Below are positions 1 to 7,160 of a stretch of 19,468 nucleotides of DNA, one piece after another; position 1 is the stretch's first letter; each line of letters starts with the position of its first letter. The stretch comes from DATHGT01 sp035317605 (GTDB lineage: Bacteria > Methylomirabilota > Methylomirabilia > Rokubacteriales > CSP1-6). The DNA lies in NCBI GenBank assembly GCA_035317605.1, contig DATHGT010000269.1, forward strand, positions 1-19,468, in the 5' to 3' direction. The notes under the pieces were generated by a model. The model searched no databases. It was not told the DNA's origin and saw nothing but the letters and a program-made list of their open reading frames with translations. The position numbers and the translations under genes are program-made.

Positions 1-713
1 AGCCCGTCAGGGCTCGGCGGATACCCGTCGATATCGACGCCCGCCCTGAAGCGAGCATCGCGCCGGCACGCCTGCACCGCGACGGCGCCGCCGAACGAGT
101 GGCCGAACACCCCGACCGACTGCAGGTCGAAGGCGCCGACGAGCATGCCGAGCCGCACATCACTCCCCTTCAAACGCTCGAGACGATTCACCACGAACAC
201 GGCGTCGTCAACTCCCTCCGGCAGCTCATCCTCGAAGCGTCCGATGGGGCGTCGGCCTGGCATCACGCCGACGACGACGTAGCCGTGACTCGCGAGGTCT
301 TCGGCGATCGTGGTGTATTCGATCACGAGCCGGCCGAGTCCGGGGAGCATGATCAGCAGCGGAAAGCCGCCAGGGGAGAGTGAAAGCGCGGGGGGCGCAC
401 CGGCTCGAGCGTGCACGCGGGCCGCGGCCAGGGGTTGGGCCAGGCGAACGAACACCGCCCGATCGGGCTCCCACGTCGGCAGCCACCCGTCAGGGAGGAT
501 CGGGCTCAGGGTGGCGGGTCCGCCGCGAGGCGCGGGATACCAGACGATGATCTTCAGTTCTCTTCCAACGCGCACCGCATCCGTCCAGTCGTCGGTGACG
601 CGACCGACCGCGTAGGGCCCGGACGGTGGAGGCAGGACGGATGACGCGAAGGCCAGCAGAGGGACGGCCACGCCAAGGAAGGCGGCCATCACGACGGCGG
701 CGATCGCTCTCAC
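1..713 (-). CDS. PAF-acetylhydrolase-like alpha/beta hydrolase, 3' end off the left edge
   Basis: Predicted secreted lipase/esterase of the alpha/beta-hydrolase fold, closest in style to the PAF-acetylhydrolase II and dienelactone-hydrolase group. The first 237 residues are visible; the rest, including the catalytic Asp and His, lies outside the window. The GTG start at 713 is chosen because a GGAG sits 7 bases upstream and the first 25 residues (VRAIAAVV...LLAFASS) make a good signal peptide; an ATG at 689 is also in frame. A family-like N-terminal strand runs GPYAVGRVTDDWTD...LKIIVWYPAP (about 32-62), followed by LLIMLPGLG (oxyanion-hole region, 119-127) and the nucleophile elbow GHSFGG with Ser206. 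It starts 54 bases after the multicopper oxidase stop on the same strand, so the two are probably co-transcribed. The substrate is unknown. Confidence 0.85.
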   Translation of the reverse strand, partial: MRAIAAVVMAAFLGVAVPLLAFASSVLPPPSGPYAVGRVTDDWTDAVRVGRELKIIVWYPAPRGGPATLSPILPDGWLPTWEPDRAVFVRLAQPLAAARVHARAGAPPALSLSPGGFPLLIMLPGLGRLVIEYTTIAEDLASHGYVVVGVMPGRRPIGRFEDELPEGVDDAVFVVNRLERLKGSDVRLGMLVGAFDLQSVGVFGHSFGGAVAVQACRRDARFRAGVDIDGYPPSPDG

Positions 714-767
714 GGCCGCGCTCCGCGACTTACCCGGAGCCCCCGAACCTTCTGCCGGGGGGCCGGG

Positions 768-2300
768 TCACTGACACGAGGGCCGCAAGCGGAACGGATT
801 GCTCGGACGGAAGCCGGGACCGGTCGGCCGGAAGCCGGGACCGATCGGAAGCGTCTCGATCGGGCGGCAGGCCACCTGGATGACGCCCATCATGCCGCCG
901 TCCTCGTGCCCGAGGATGTGGCAGTGATACACAAAGGTCCCGGAGAAGTCCGTGTAGCGGGTGCGGAACGTGATCGATCCGCCGACGGGCACGACGGTGG
1001 TGTCCTCGTAGCTCGGCGATTCGACGGGCTGCCCGTTGACGTGGGTCACCTGGAACGGGTTGATGTGGATGTGGAATGGATGGGCGATGGTGTCCACGTT
1101 GCGGACCGTCCACTCGTCGACGTCGCCGATGTTGGCAAACTGATCCACGCGGTGCTCGTCGAACTCCTGGTTGTCGATCATGAAGCCGTGCCCCTCGAAC
1201 GTCTTCGAGCTGAAGGCACCGATGGTGTTGAACGTGATCGTCCGCTGTCGGGTGATGGGAAGGGTGCGGAGGTCTTCGAACGGCAGCAGGAAGTTCGGCA
1301 GCTCTCGTGACTCCGCGGGCGCCCCCGCCACCATGAGCGACGCGAACGGCTGGAACTGGGTCGACCCCGGGCCCTGCGTGTCCTGGAAGCTCAACGTGTA
1401 GATTCCGGGCGCACCACCCTGAATCAACACGTCGCGCCGCTGGGCCGTCGCGAGCCCGACCGTGTTCGAGGTCGTGGCCACGTTCATGGCGTTTCCGTCG
1501 CGGGCGATGAGCGTCAACGGGTGTCCCTGCACCTGGATGTTCCACAGAGACGCCACCGTCGCGTTGAGGAGCCGCCAGCGCTGGGTTTCGCCCGGGCGGA
1601 TCACCAGCGTCGGCATGCTGGCGCCATTGACGAGGACGTTGCCCCGGCCCACCCCGCCCTGAGACGAGAGGGTGCGGACCTGTCCGTTGGCGATGGCGGT
1701 CCGCTGGAACACCAGCGACCGCTCGGGCAGGCCCGCGAGGACGGGGAGCGCGTCGATGTCGCCTTCGACGATGAGGAGCCCCGACATGCCCCTGAACACC
1801 TGGTTGCTGACCTTCCCGTGAAAGTGGGGGTGATAGAAGTACGTCCCCCCGGGATGGTTGGGCGGAATGAGGTATTGGTACACGAAGCGCTCGCCGGGCT
1901 GGATGCGCAAGAGCACATCGTCCCCGGGCCTCTGCGGGGTGACGTGCAAACCGTGGAGGTGTAGGTTCGTCTCTTCCGCCAGATCGTTGATCAGCTCGAT
2001 CTGGAGAAAGTCTCCCGGCCGGACCTTCAACGTTGGGCCCGGAAACGACCCTTCGTACACGGACGTCACCACCGTCTGGCCCTGGACCTGGGTCGACAGC
2101 GTCGAGGCGCGGAGTCGGGTGCTGAGAAATCCGCCGGCGCTGCTCCGCACCTCGGGTTCGAAGAACGAAGGGCTCGAAGGCGTCGACTGGGCCGCTGACC
2201 CCAGGCCGAGCACGGAGACCGCCCCGGCGCCGAGGCCGAGGAATTTGCGACGGGACATCGCGAGACTCGGAGCGAGACTCGAAGAATGTCGATTTTTCAT
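768..2300 (-). CDS. Tat-exported multicopper oxidase (laccase/CotA/SufI-like)
   Basis: Three-cupredoxin-domain multicopper oxidase of about 510 residues, the usual family length, expected to couple one-electron oxidation of phenols, metals or similar substrates to reduction of O2 in the periplasm. All four copper-ligand clusters are present: HLHGLH (His114, His116), YHPHFHG (157-161), HPFHIH (407-412) and HCHILGHEDGGMM (459-471). The last gives the type-1 site Cys460, His465 and axial Met470. The N-terminus has a Tat signal, SRRKFLGLGAGA (about 16-27), which fits export of a folded copper enzyme. The start is uncertain: ATG 2300 is used here, while TTG 2327 and ATG 2258 (just before the RR motif) are also in frame. 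A possible promoter ends just before 2300, which would favour 2258. The C-terminus carries a duplicated GPGFRP. The exact substrate cannot be told. Confidence 0.93.
   Translation of the reverse strand: MKNRHSSSLAPSLAMSRRKFLGLGAGAVSVLGLGSAAQSTPSSPSFFEPEVRSSAGGFLSTRLRASTLSTQVQGQTVVTSVYEGSFPGPTLKVRPGDFLQIELINDLAEETNLHLHGLHVTPQRPGDDVLLRIQPGERFVYQYLIPPNHPGGTYFYHPHFHGKVSNQVFRGMSGLLIVEGDIDALPVLAGLPERSLVFQRTAIANGQVRTLSSQGGVGRGNVLVNGASMPTLVIRPGETQRWRLLNATVASLWNIQVQGHPLTLIARDGNAMNVATTSNTVGLATAQRRDVLIQGGAPGIYTLSFQDTQGPGSTQFQPFASLMVAGAPAESRELPNFLLPFEDLRTLPITRQRTITFNTIGAFSSKTFEGHGFMIDNQEFDEHRVDQFANIGDVDEWTVRNVDTIAHPFHIHINPFQVTHVNGQPVESPSYEDTTVVPVGGSITFRTRYTDFSGTFVYHCHILGHEDGGMMGVIQVACRPIETLPIGPGFRPTGPGFRPSNPFRLRPSCQ
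808..848 (-). repeat. 21-bp tandem duplication encoding GPGFRP twice
   Basis: Two near-identical copies of a roughly 20-base block sit 21 bases apart near the 3' end of the multicopper oxidase gene and encode (T)GPGFRP(S) twice in the tail beyond the last copper-binding motif. The repeat keeps the frame. It looks like a recent in-frame duplication in a disordered extension. Confidence 0.75.
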
Positions 2301-2305
2301 GCGGC

Positions 2306-2335
2306 ATTCTAGCCGAGTGGTTGTCAAACGTGCAA
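2306..2335 (-). promoter_or_regulatory. Possible sigma70-type promoter of the multicopper oxidase gene
   Basis: On the minus strand TTGCAC (2335-2330) and TAGAAT (2311-2306) are separated by 18 bases. The expected start point falls near 2299, at or just inside the ATG at 2300. Either the message is nearly leaderless or translation begins at ATG 2258 with a leader of about 40 bases. The match is moderate and other readings are possible. Confidence 0.35.
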
Positions 2336-2383
2336 GGGGCGCGTGTAAGAGCTGTCGGCGCTCGGTGTGTCGCGGATTTTGGT

Positions 2384-2411
2384 TTGACAGGTTCGAGGGT
2401 TAGGTCATAAT
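2384..2411 (+). promoter_or_regulatory. Sigma70-type promoter of the permease/FG-GAP fusion gene
   Basis: A perfect -35 box TTGACA (2384-2389) and a -10 box CATAAT (2406-2411) are separated by 16 bases, in the gap between the divergent multicopper oxidase and the fusion gene. The expected start point is near 2418, about 40 bases before the ATG at 2459. A Shine-Dalgarno AGGTGA (2445-2450) lies 8 bases before that ATG. Confidence 0.65.
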
Positions 2412-2433
2412 CGGCCGACTCAATCGGCCGACT
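2409..2433 (+). promoter_or_regulatory. Paired 12-bp direct repeats with palindromic cores, possible operator
   Basis: The 12-mer AATCGGCCGACT occurs at 2409-2420 and again at 2422-2433, a 13-base period. Each copy contains the palindromic octamer TCGGCCGA. The pair overlaps the end of the -10 box and the predicted transcription start, where a repressor would block initiation. No regulator gene is visible nearby, so a function as an operator is inference. Confidence 0.4.
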
Positions 2434-2458
2434 TCAAAAACCGTAGGTGAAATAGACC

Positions 2459-5400
2459 ATGGCGACACTGCGAGACAAGCGCTTCATCCTCGTCCTCCTG
2501 CTGACCGCGGCGGTCGCCGCCTACTTCTGGGGCGGCTCGCGCTACCCCGCGCTCAACGAGAAGGCGGCGATGGGAACCGAGACCCCATTTTCGGGCCTCG
2601 CCTTCAGCACCATCGTGAAGGTCCCGTCCGAGGATCCGCTCGTATCCCGCATCCTCTACTCGACGGTCAACTGGGCGTACACCAACCGGCAGGGGATGAC
2701 GTTCGGCATCTTGTTCGGGGCTCTCGTCATGACGCTGCTGGCCCTCTTCGAGCGCCGGACCTTCCGAAGTCGCTTTGCCAATGCCGCCATGGGAATGGCC
2801 TTTGGCACCCCGTTGGGCGTGTGTGTCAACTGTGCGGCCCCGATCGGGAAGGCCCTTCGGGCTGGAGGCGCCAGCGCAGAAACCGCGCTGGCGGCCATGG
2901 TCAGCTCGCCCACGCTCAACGTCATCGTCCTCACCATGCTCTTCGCGATGTTTCCCCTGTACATGGCGGTGATCAAGATCGGGCTGACGGTGGCCTTCAT
3001 CCTGATCGGTATTCCGCTCCTGACGCGCCTCTTGCCGACGCCGGTCCCGATCGCCGGAGGATCAGGCCCCGATGTCACCGCCGGTCACCCGCTCGACTGG
3101 ACCGGCCGAACCCTGTCTTCGTCCGAATATCGGACATGGCTTCAGGCAGCCGGATGGGTCGTCAAGACCTTCGGGCGCAACTTGTGGTTCGTGGTCTGGA
3201 CGACCGTCCCCCTGATGTTGCTCGCGGGACTGCTCGGTTGCGTGCTGGTCACCCTCGTCCCCCTGGAAACGCTGACCGACCTTCTTCCTCAGATGGGACG
3301 CCGGAGCTGGCTCGCCGTCGGAGGGGTGGCTCTCTTCGGGGCCTTGCTCCCCGTGCCGATGTCCTTCGACGTCATCGTCACGGCCGTCCTGTGGCAGGCG
3401 GGACTGCCGATCAAGTACGCCATGCCCCTCCTCTTCACGATGGGGATCTTCAGTGTGTACTCGCTCTTCATCGTGTGGCAGTCGATCAGCCGGCGAATGG
3501 CCGTGGGCATGTACGTGGGGCTGGCGGGACTGGGGGTCGTGGCCGGGCTCATCGGCCAGCCCTACTTCGAGTGGGATGCCTGGCGCCAGCAGCGGGTGGT
3601 CTTCGACGTGCTCAGCCGCGCCTCGGCAGCAGAGCAGGGGCCGCGGGTGTTTCGCGTCGGCGGTGCAACGCGGGAGGAGAGGGTGGAGGCCGAGATCGTC
3701 CCCGCGCTCCAGCAATCCGCGCTGCTCGGGCAGCGCTGGCTGGCCACGCCTGAGGGGATTTCCGTCGAGCGTATCCCGTTCGCGGCGCCCGCGGATGCCC
3801 GTGGTCTCCAGGGACAGCCGGCCAAGCTCTTCTCTCGATCGGAAGGTAGCCAGTTCGGGCTCGACGAGCCCTATTCCGTCTCGGTCCTGAAGTTCGAGGG
3901 CCCGTTCCTACAGTTCAGGGGAATCGCCTCCGGGGACGTGCACAACGACGGCTGGACGGACATCCTGCTCACCACGGACTCCGGACTGTCTCTCTACGCC
4001 AACCGCCAGGGCAAATTCGTGGCGCAGACGATCGACATCCCCGCCTTGAAGGATTTCTACGTGGTGAACGCCGCGCTCGTGGACGTGAACAGTGACGGCT
4101 GGCTCGACATCGTGTTCTCGACGTACCGCCACGGAACGTACGTCATCTACAACCGCGAAGGCCGGTTCACCAGGGAGAATCTCCAGCGGCTCCCGACCCA
4201 GCAGGACGCCATGATGAGCGGCGCCATGGCGTTCGGCGACGTGGACCGGGACGGCCATCTCGATATCGTGCTGGGGAACTGGGTCCCGCCCTGCCGTTCG
4301 TTTCTCTACTGCGACGAGCGGCCCTTCAACAACTACGTCTTGCGCAACGACAACGGGAAATTCCAAATCCAGCCTCTGACGGGGGTCGCCGGGCGACAGA
4401 CCTTGAGCCTCTTGCTCTCCGACCTGAACAACGATGGCATCCTGGATCTCGTCGTCGGTAACGAGGATCCGGCTCCCGACGCCTTCCTGTTCGGCAAAGG
4501 CGATGGCACCTTCAAGCAGATCACCCGGAGTGAGGGCATCATTCCCCACTCGACGGTGTCGACCATGAGCGTGGCCAGCGCGGACATCAGCAACACCCTG
4601 CGGCCGGCCATCTACGTTGGACAGATCTCGGGAACGGGGCCCGACACGTCCAAAAGGCGTGAAGCGGGGCCGGCGATCTGCGACGAGATCAGCCAGCCGG
4701 AGCACAAGAACAGCTGCATCGAGCTCATGCGATTGCATCAACTCATGCCCCGCCAGGGGCGGAAGTGGCACGCGTCGAACTGTCTCGCTCCCGAATTCGG
4801 GGGCTATCGCGAGGACTGCATCGCGCTGTCCGCCCTGCTGTGGGGCCGGGAGATGGGGCCGGAAGTGGCCTGCGACCGGCTTCCCGACCGCTGGGATGCC
4901 TTCAGATTCAACTGCCATCTTGCGTACAGCGAGAAGAAAAAGTCGGGCGCAGGCTTTCCTCGGGATGCCCAGACCGTTCCCGGCATCGGCAATCGCAACG
5001 TTCTCCTGACGCCAAGCGGGGATGGCCGGTTCACCGATCAGGCCGTGGCCAAGGGCGTCCAGTTCGCGGGGTTCACGTGGAACGCGAAATTCGCCGATCT
5101 CGACAATGACGAGTTCGTGGACCTCTACGCGGTCAACGGGTGGTTGCCGGGGAAGAGCCGACAGTCACACTTCTTCTACCAGAACCAGGGCGGACAGCGA
5201 TTCGTCGACCGGACAAAGGAGAGCGGCCTCGTCTCGTTCCTGCCCACGGGTGCTTATACCTACGTCGACCTGGACAACGACGGGGATCTGGACATCGTGG
5301 TCGCTCCCCTGATGGGCCCGCTGCTGGTATACGTCAACAATTCACGCGGCAACCGCATCGCGTTCGAGCTGCGCGACCACGTCGGCAATCGCTCGGGCAT

Positions 5401-5644
5401 CGGGAGCAAGATCATCGTTCACTACGGCCCCGGGGCCGCGCGGCATCAGATGCGGGAGATCCAGGCGAGCGGCGGCTTCCTCTCCTTCGACGCGCCGATC
5501 GCCTACTTCGGCCTGGGCGAGTACCAGCGGGTCGAACGCGTGGAGATCCAGTGGTCCACCGGGGAGCGCACCGAGATCAAGGGCGACTTTCCGGCGGGCG
5601 CGCGCTACGTCGTTCAGCGGCCGCGCCGGACCGCCGCGCGCTGA
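2459..5644 (+). CDS. ArsP/DUF318-type permease fused to FG-GAP/VCBS repeats and ASPIC/UnbV domain
   Basis: A 1061-residue envelope protein with two unrelated halves. Residues 1-370 are a polytopic membrane permease of the ArsP_1/DUF318 type, with hydrophobic segments near 9-25, 81-97, 107-122, 143-165, 168-190, 240-267, 285-312, 322-341 and 347-366. GTPLGVCVNCAAPIG (116-130) sits where ArsP proteins carry their Cys motif, here with Cys122 and Cys125. Residues 480 onward form a probable periplasmic beta-propeller with Asp-rich FG-GAP loops: DVHNDGWTD, DVNSDGWLD, DVDRDGHLD, DLNNDGILD, DLDNDEFVD and DLDNDGDLD. An ASPIC/UnbV domain follows (about 960-1050: NRSGIGSKI, YFGLGEYQRVERVEIQW). A Cys-rich insertion lies at about 735-825. 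The start has AGGTGA 8 bases upstream. It is divergent from the multicopper oxidase, so a link to metal handling is possible but unproven. The transported substrate is unknown. Confidence 0.88.
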   Translation: MATLRDKRFILVLLLTAAVAAYFWGGSRYPALNEKAAMGTETPFSGLAFSTIVKVPSEDPLVSRILYSTVNWAYTNRQGMTFGILFGALVMTLLALFERRTFRSRFANAAMGMAFGTPLGVCVNCAAPIGKALRAGGASAETALAAMVSSPTLNVIVLTMLFAMFPLYMAVIKIGLTVAFILIGIPLLTRLLPTPVPIAGGSGPDVTAGHPLDWTGRTLSSSEYRTWLQAAGWVVKTFGRNLWFVVWTTVPLMLLAGLLGCVLVTLVPLETLTDLLPQMGRRSWLAVGGVALFGALLPVPMSFDVIVTAVLWQAGLPIKYAMPLLFTMGIFSVYSLFIVWQSISRRMAVGMYVGLAGLGVVAGLIGQPYFEWDAWRQQRVVFDVLSRASAAEQGPRVFRVGGATREERVEAEIVPALQQSALLGQRWLATPEGISVERIPFAAPADARGLQGQPAKLFSRSEGSQFGLDEPYSVSVLKFEGPFLQFRGIASGDVHNDGWTDILLTTDSGLSLYANRQGKFVAQTIDIPALKDFYVVNAALVDVNSDGWLDIVFSTYRHGTYVIYNREGRFTRENLQRLPTQQDAMMSGAMAFGDVDRDGHLDIVLGNWVPPCRSFLYCDERPFNNYVLRNDNGKFQIQPLTGVAGRQTLSLLLSDLNNDGILDLVVGNEDPAPDAFLFGKGDGTFKQITRSEGIIPHSTVSTMSVASADISNTLRPAIYVGQISGTGPDTSKRREAGPAICDEISQPEHKNSCIELMRLHQLMPRQGRKWHASNCLAPEFGGYREDCIALSALLWGREMGPEVACDRLPDRWDAFRFNCHLAYSEKKKSGAGFPRDAQTVPGIGNRNVLLTPSGDGRFTDQAVAKGVQFAGFTWNAKFADLDNDEFVDLYAVNGWLPGKSRQSHFFYQNQGGQRFVDRTKESGLVSFLPTGAYTYVDLDNDGDLDIVVAPLMGPLLVYVNNSRGNRIAFELRDHVGNRSGIGSKIIVHYGPGAARHQMREIQASGGFLSFDAPIAYFGLGEYQRVERVEIQWSTGERTEIKGDFPAGARYVVQRPRRTAAR

Positions 5645-5646
5645 GA

Positions 5647-5670
5647 GGAGCGAGCTAGCGCTAGCGCTCC
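5647..5670. terminator. Hairpin between convergent genes, possible bidirectional terminator
   Basis: GGAGCG (5647-5652) pairs with CGCTCC (5665-5670). The interior CTAGCGCTAG is itself palindromic and can extend the stem across a 2-base bulge. It lies just after the stop of the fusion gene (5644) and over the last codons of the convergent gene. There is no clear T-tract, so a terminator function is only suggested by position. Confidence 0.35.
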
Positions 5671-7160
5671 ACGGTGACGCGGGGGCGTTCCTTCCGAAAG
5701 TGCTCGACACCCGCATCGGTCACCTTGGTGCCCCTGAGATCCACATCCTCGAGCGCGGTGAAGGCCTTCAGCGTCTCCAGCCCGGCGTCGGTGATCGCCG
5801 CGTTCTCGAGCGCAATGCTCCGGAGTTGAGGCAAGCGCCGAAGGTGCGCCAACCCCGCGTCGGTGATCCTCTCGGACTTGAATCGGAGCGTGACGAGGCG
5901 GGGAAAGGCCCGGAGGAGCTCCGCGACGTCGGCCACCGCCTCATCGTCCATCTTCCAGTAGATGCGCAAGTCGACGCTCACGACCGGCTGGTCGGGAGCC
6001 GCATCGTCCACTTCGTACTTTCCCCGGTACGCCCGGACGACATCGAAGGCCCGTTGTCGCCTCGTGGGCGTGTCGAGGGGGGCCGGTACGTACCGCACGA
6101 GGCCGAGCGTGGCCCAGGCGCTGCCGAAGTAGGTGATCGGCACCGGATTCCTGATGGGATTCCTGGTCGTCTGAACTCCGGGATGATTGCGAGACGTCAT
6201 CGGCCACGAGCCGTCTTGCTGCTGATGCGCGACCAGGAACGAGACCGCCCGGCCGATGTCCGGCCGATCGGTCTTCACGCCCGCGAAGCTGAGCACGTAG
6301 AGTGCTTGTCCGGTCGCGTAGGCATCGCTGGAAGTGTCCGGCAGCTGGCTCCACCCGCCGTCAGGATTCTGCCGGCGCAGGAGCCGGTCGATTCCCGATT
6401 GAAGCTGCTCCGCTGACTTGCCCGCGTGGACCTCCACGAGCAGCCGGAGCGCCGTGGCTTGCGTGGTGTCCGAGGGCTTGACCTGGGCGAGCCAGGCCGC
6501 CGCTCGCTCCCGGTGCAGGCGATACTCGCCTCCTTCCCTCTGATCTCCCGGTCCATGTTCGGGCCAGGCGAGGTAGGCCAAGAGCGCGAGGGTCTCGCGC
6601 GACTCCCAGGTCGGCGGCGGGGTGTTGGGCCCGCTCAGTACCTTCCAGACCCCGTCGTCTTCCTGATGACGCGCAAGATGCACCGCGATGTGATCGATCT
6701 CGTCACGCGAGAGGATCGGCAGCGTCTTGGCCATGATTCCCAGGTAGATCGCCGCCACATTGACCAGCTCCCACCCTGGGCGCGGGTCCCGAGGCTTGCG
6801 AATGTTGCCCGAAAGAAACCGATCCCTGGTCCACTGGACGACGTCCGCCAGGGCTTCGGCGCGGATGGCATAGCCCTGTCTCTGTGCTTCGCTCAAGGCC
6901 CAGACGGTCATTGGCCCGTGGTGACAGGTGGCGCAGCCCCGCTCCTGCCGCCACTTCACCGCGTCTTTGTCCATGAACGTCAGGGCTCGCTCGACCGCCG
7001 TCCGAGCCCGCGGCAGATCCGGTAGGTCGTCGCCGCGGGCAGTCCTCACGTCGACCGCCACGACACACAACGCGGTCAGGGCCACGCAGGCGAGAAGCCG
7101 CGGCCGCAGTGGTCGCCGTCCTCGCCGGGAACCGGCCGCGGGCGGACCGGTGTCAGCCAT
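5661..7160 (-). CDS. Secreted alpha-alpha-toroid (squalene cyclase/prenyltransferase-like) protein with CxxCH and C-terminal leucine-rich repeats
   Basis: A 499-residue protein with an Arg-rich N-terminus, a hydrophobic segment at 22-37 and a likely signal cleavage near ARG-DD (41-45), so probably periplasmic or lipid-free secreted. GCATCHHG (75-82) gives one CxxCH motif (Cys76, Cys79, His80) that could bind a c-type haem, or simply be a structural thiol pair. The middle (about 50-350) shows toroid repeats with QW-like turns: RHQEDDGVW, RRQNPDGGWSQ and HQQQDGSWP. The acidic DxDD cyclase motif of squalene-hopene cyclases is absent, so cyclase activity is unlikely. Residues about 410-490 are ribonuclease-inhibitor-like leucine-rich repeats (ITDAGLAHLRRLPQL, ITDAGLETLKAF, VTDAGVEHF). 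Its start overlaps the upstream glycosyltransferase stop by 8 bases, which suggests translational coupling. Function unknown; from memory, similar CxxCH toroid proteins occur in Planctomycetes and Acidobacteria. Confidence 0.85.
   Translation of the reverse strand: MADTGPPAAGSRRGRRPLRPRLLACVALTALCVVAVDVRTARGDDLPDLPRARTAVERALTFMDKDAVKWRQERGCATCHHGPMTVWALSEAQRQGYAIRAEALADVVQWTRDRFLSGNIRKPRDPRPGWELVNVAAIYLGIMAKTLPILSRDEIDHIAVHLARHQEDDGVWKVLSGPNTPPPTWESRETLALLAYLAWPEHGPGDQREGGEYRLHRERAAAWLAQVKPSDTTQATALRLLVEVHAGKSAEQLQSGIDRLLRRQNPDGGWSQLPDTSSDAYATGQALYVLSFAGVKTDRPDIGRAVSFLVAHQQQDGSWPMTSRNHPGVQTTRNPIRNPVPITYFGSAWATLGLVRYVPAPLDTPTRRQRAFDVVRAYRGKYEVDDAAPDQPVVSVDLRIYWKMDDEAVADVAELLRAFPRLVTLRFKSERITDAGLAHLRRLPQLRSIALENAAITDAGLETLKAFTALEDVDLRGTKVTDAGVEHFRKERPRVTVER

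Noticed and set aside
730..2307. Long minus-strand frame overlapping the multicopper oxidase
   Set aside because: It is Pro/Arg/His-rich with no domain pattern, while the other frame contains every copper-binding motif.
3908..4918. Minus-strand 336-codon frame inside the fusion gene
   Set aside because: Its repeated Val/His/Glu pattern mirrors the FG-GAP Asp-rich codons on the other strand, so it is a shadow of the repeats.
5661..7160. Squalene-hopene cyclase or other terpene cyclase
   Set aside because: The toroid repeats are present, but the catalytic DxDD motif and normal length are missing, and a signal peptide and leucine-rich repeats are added.
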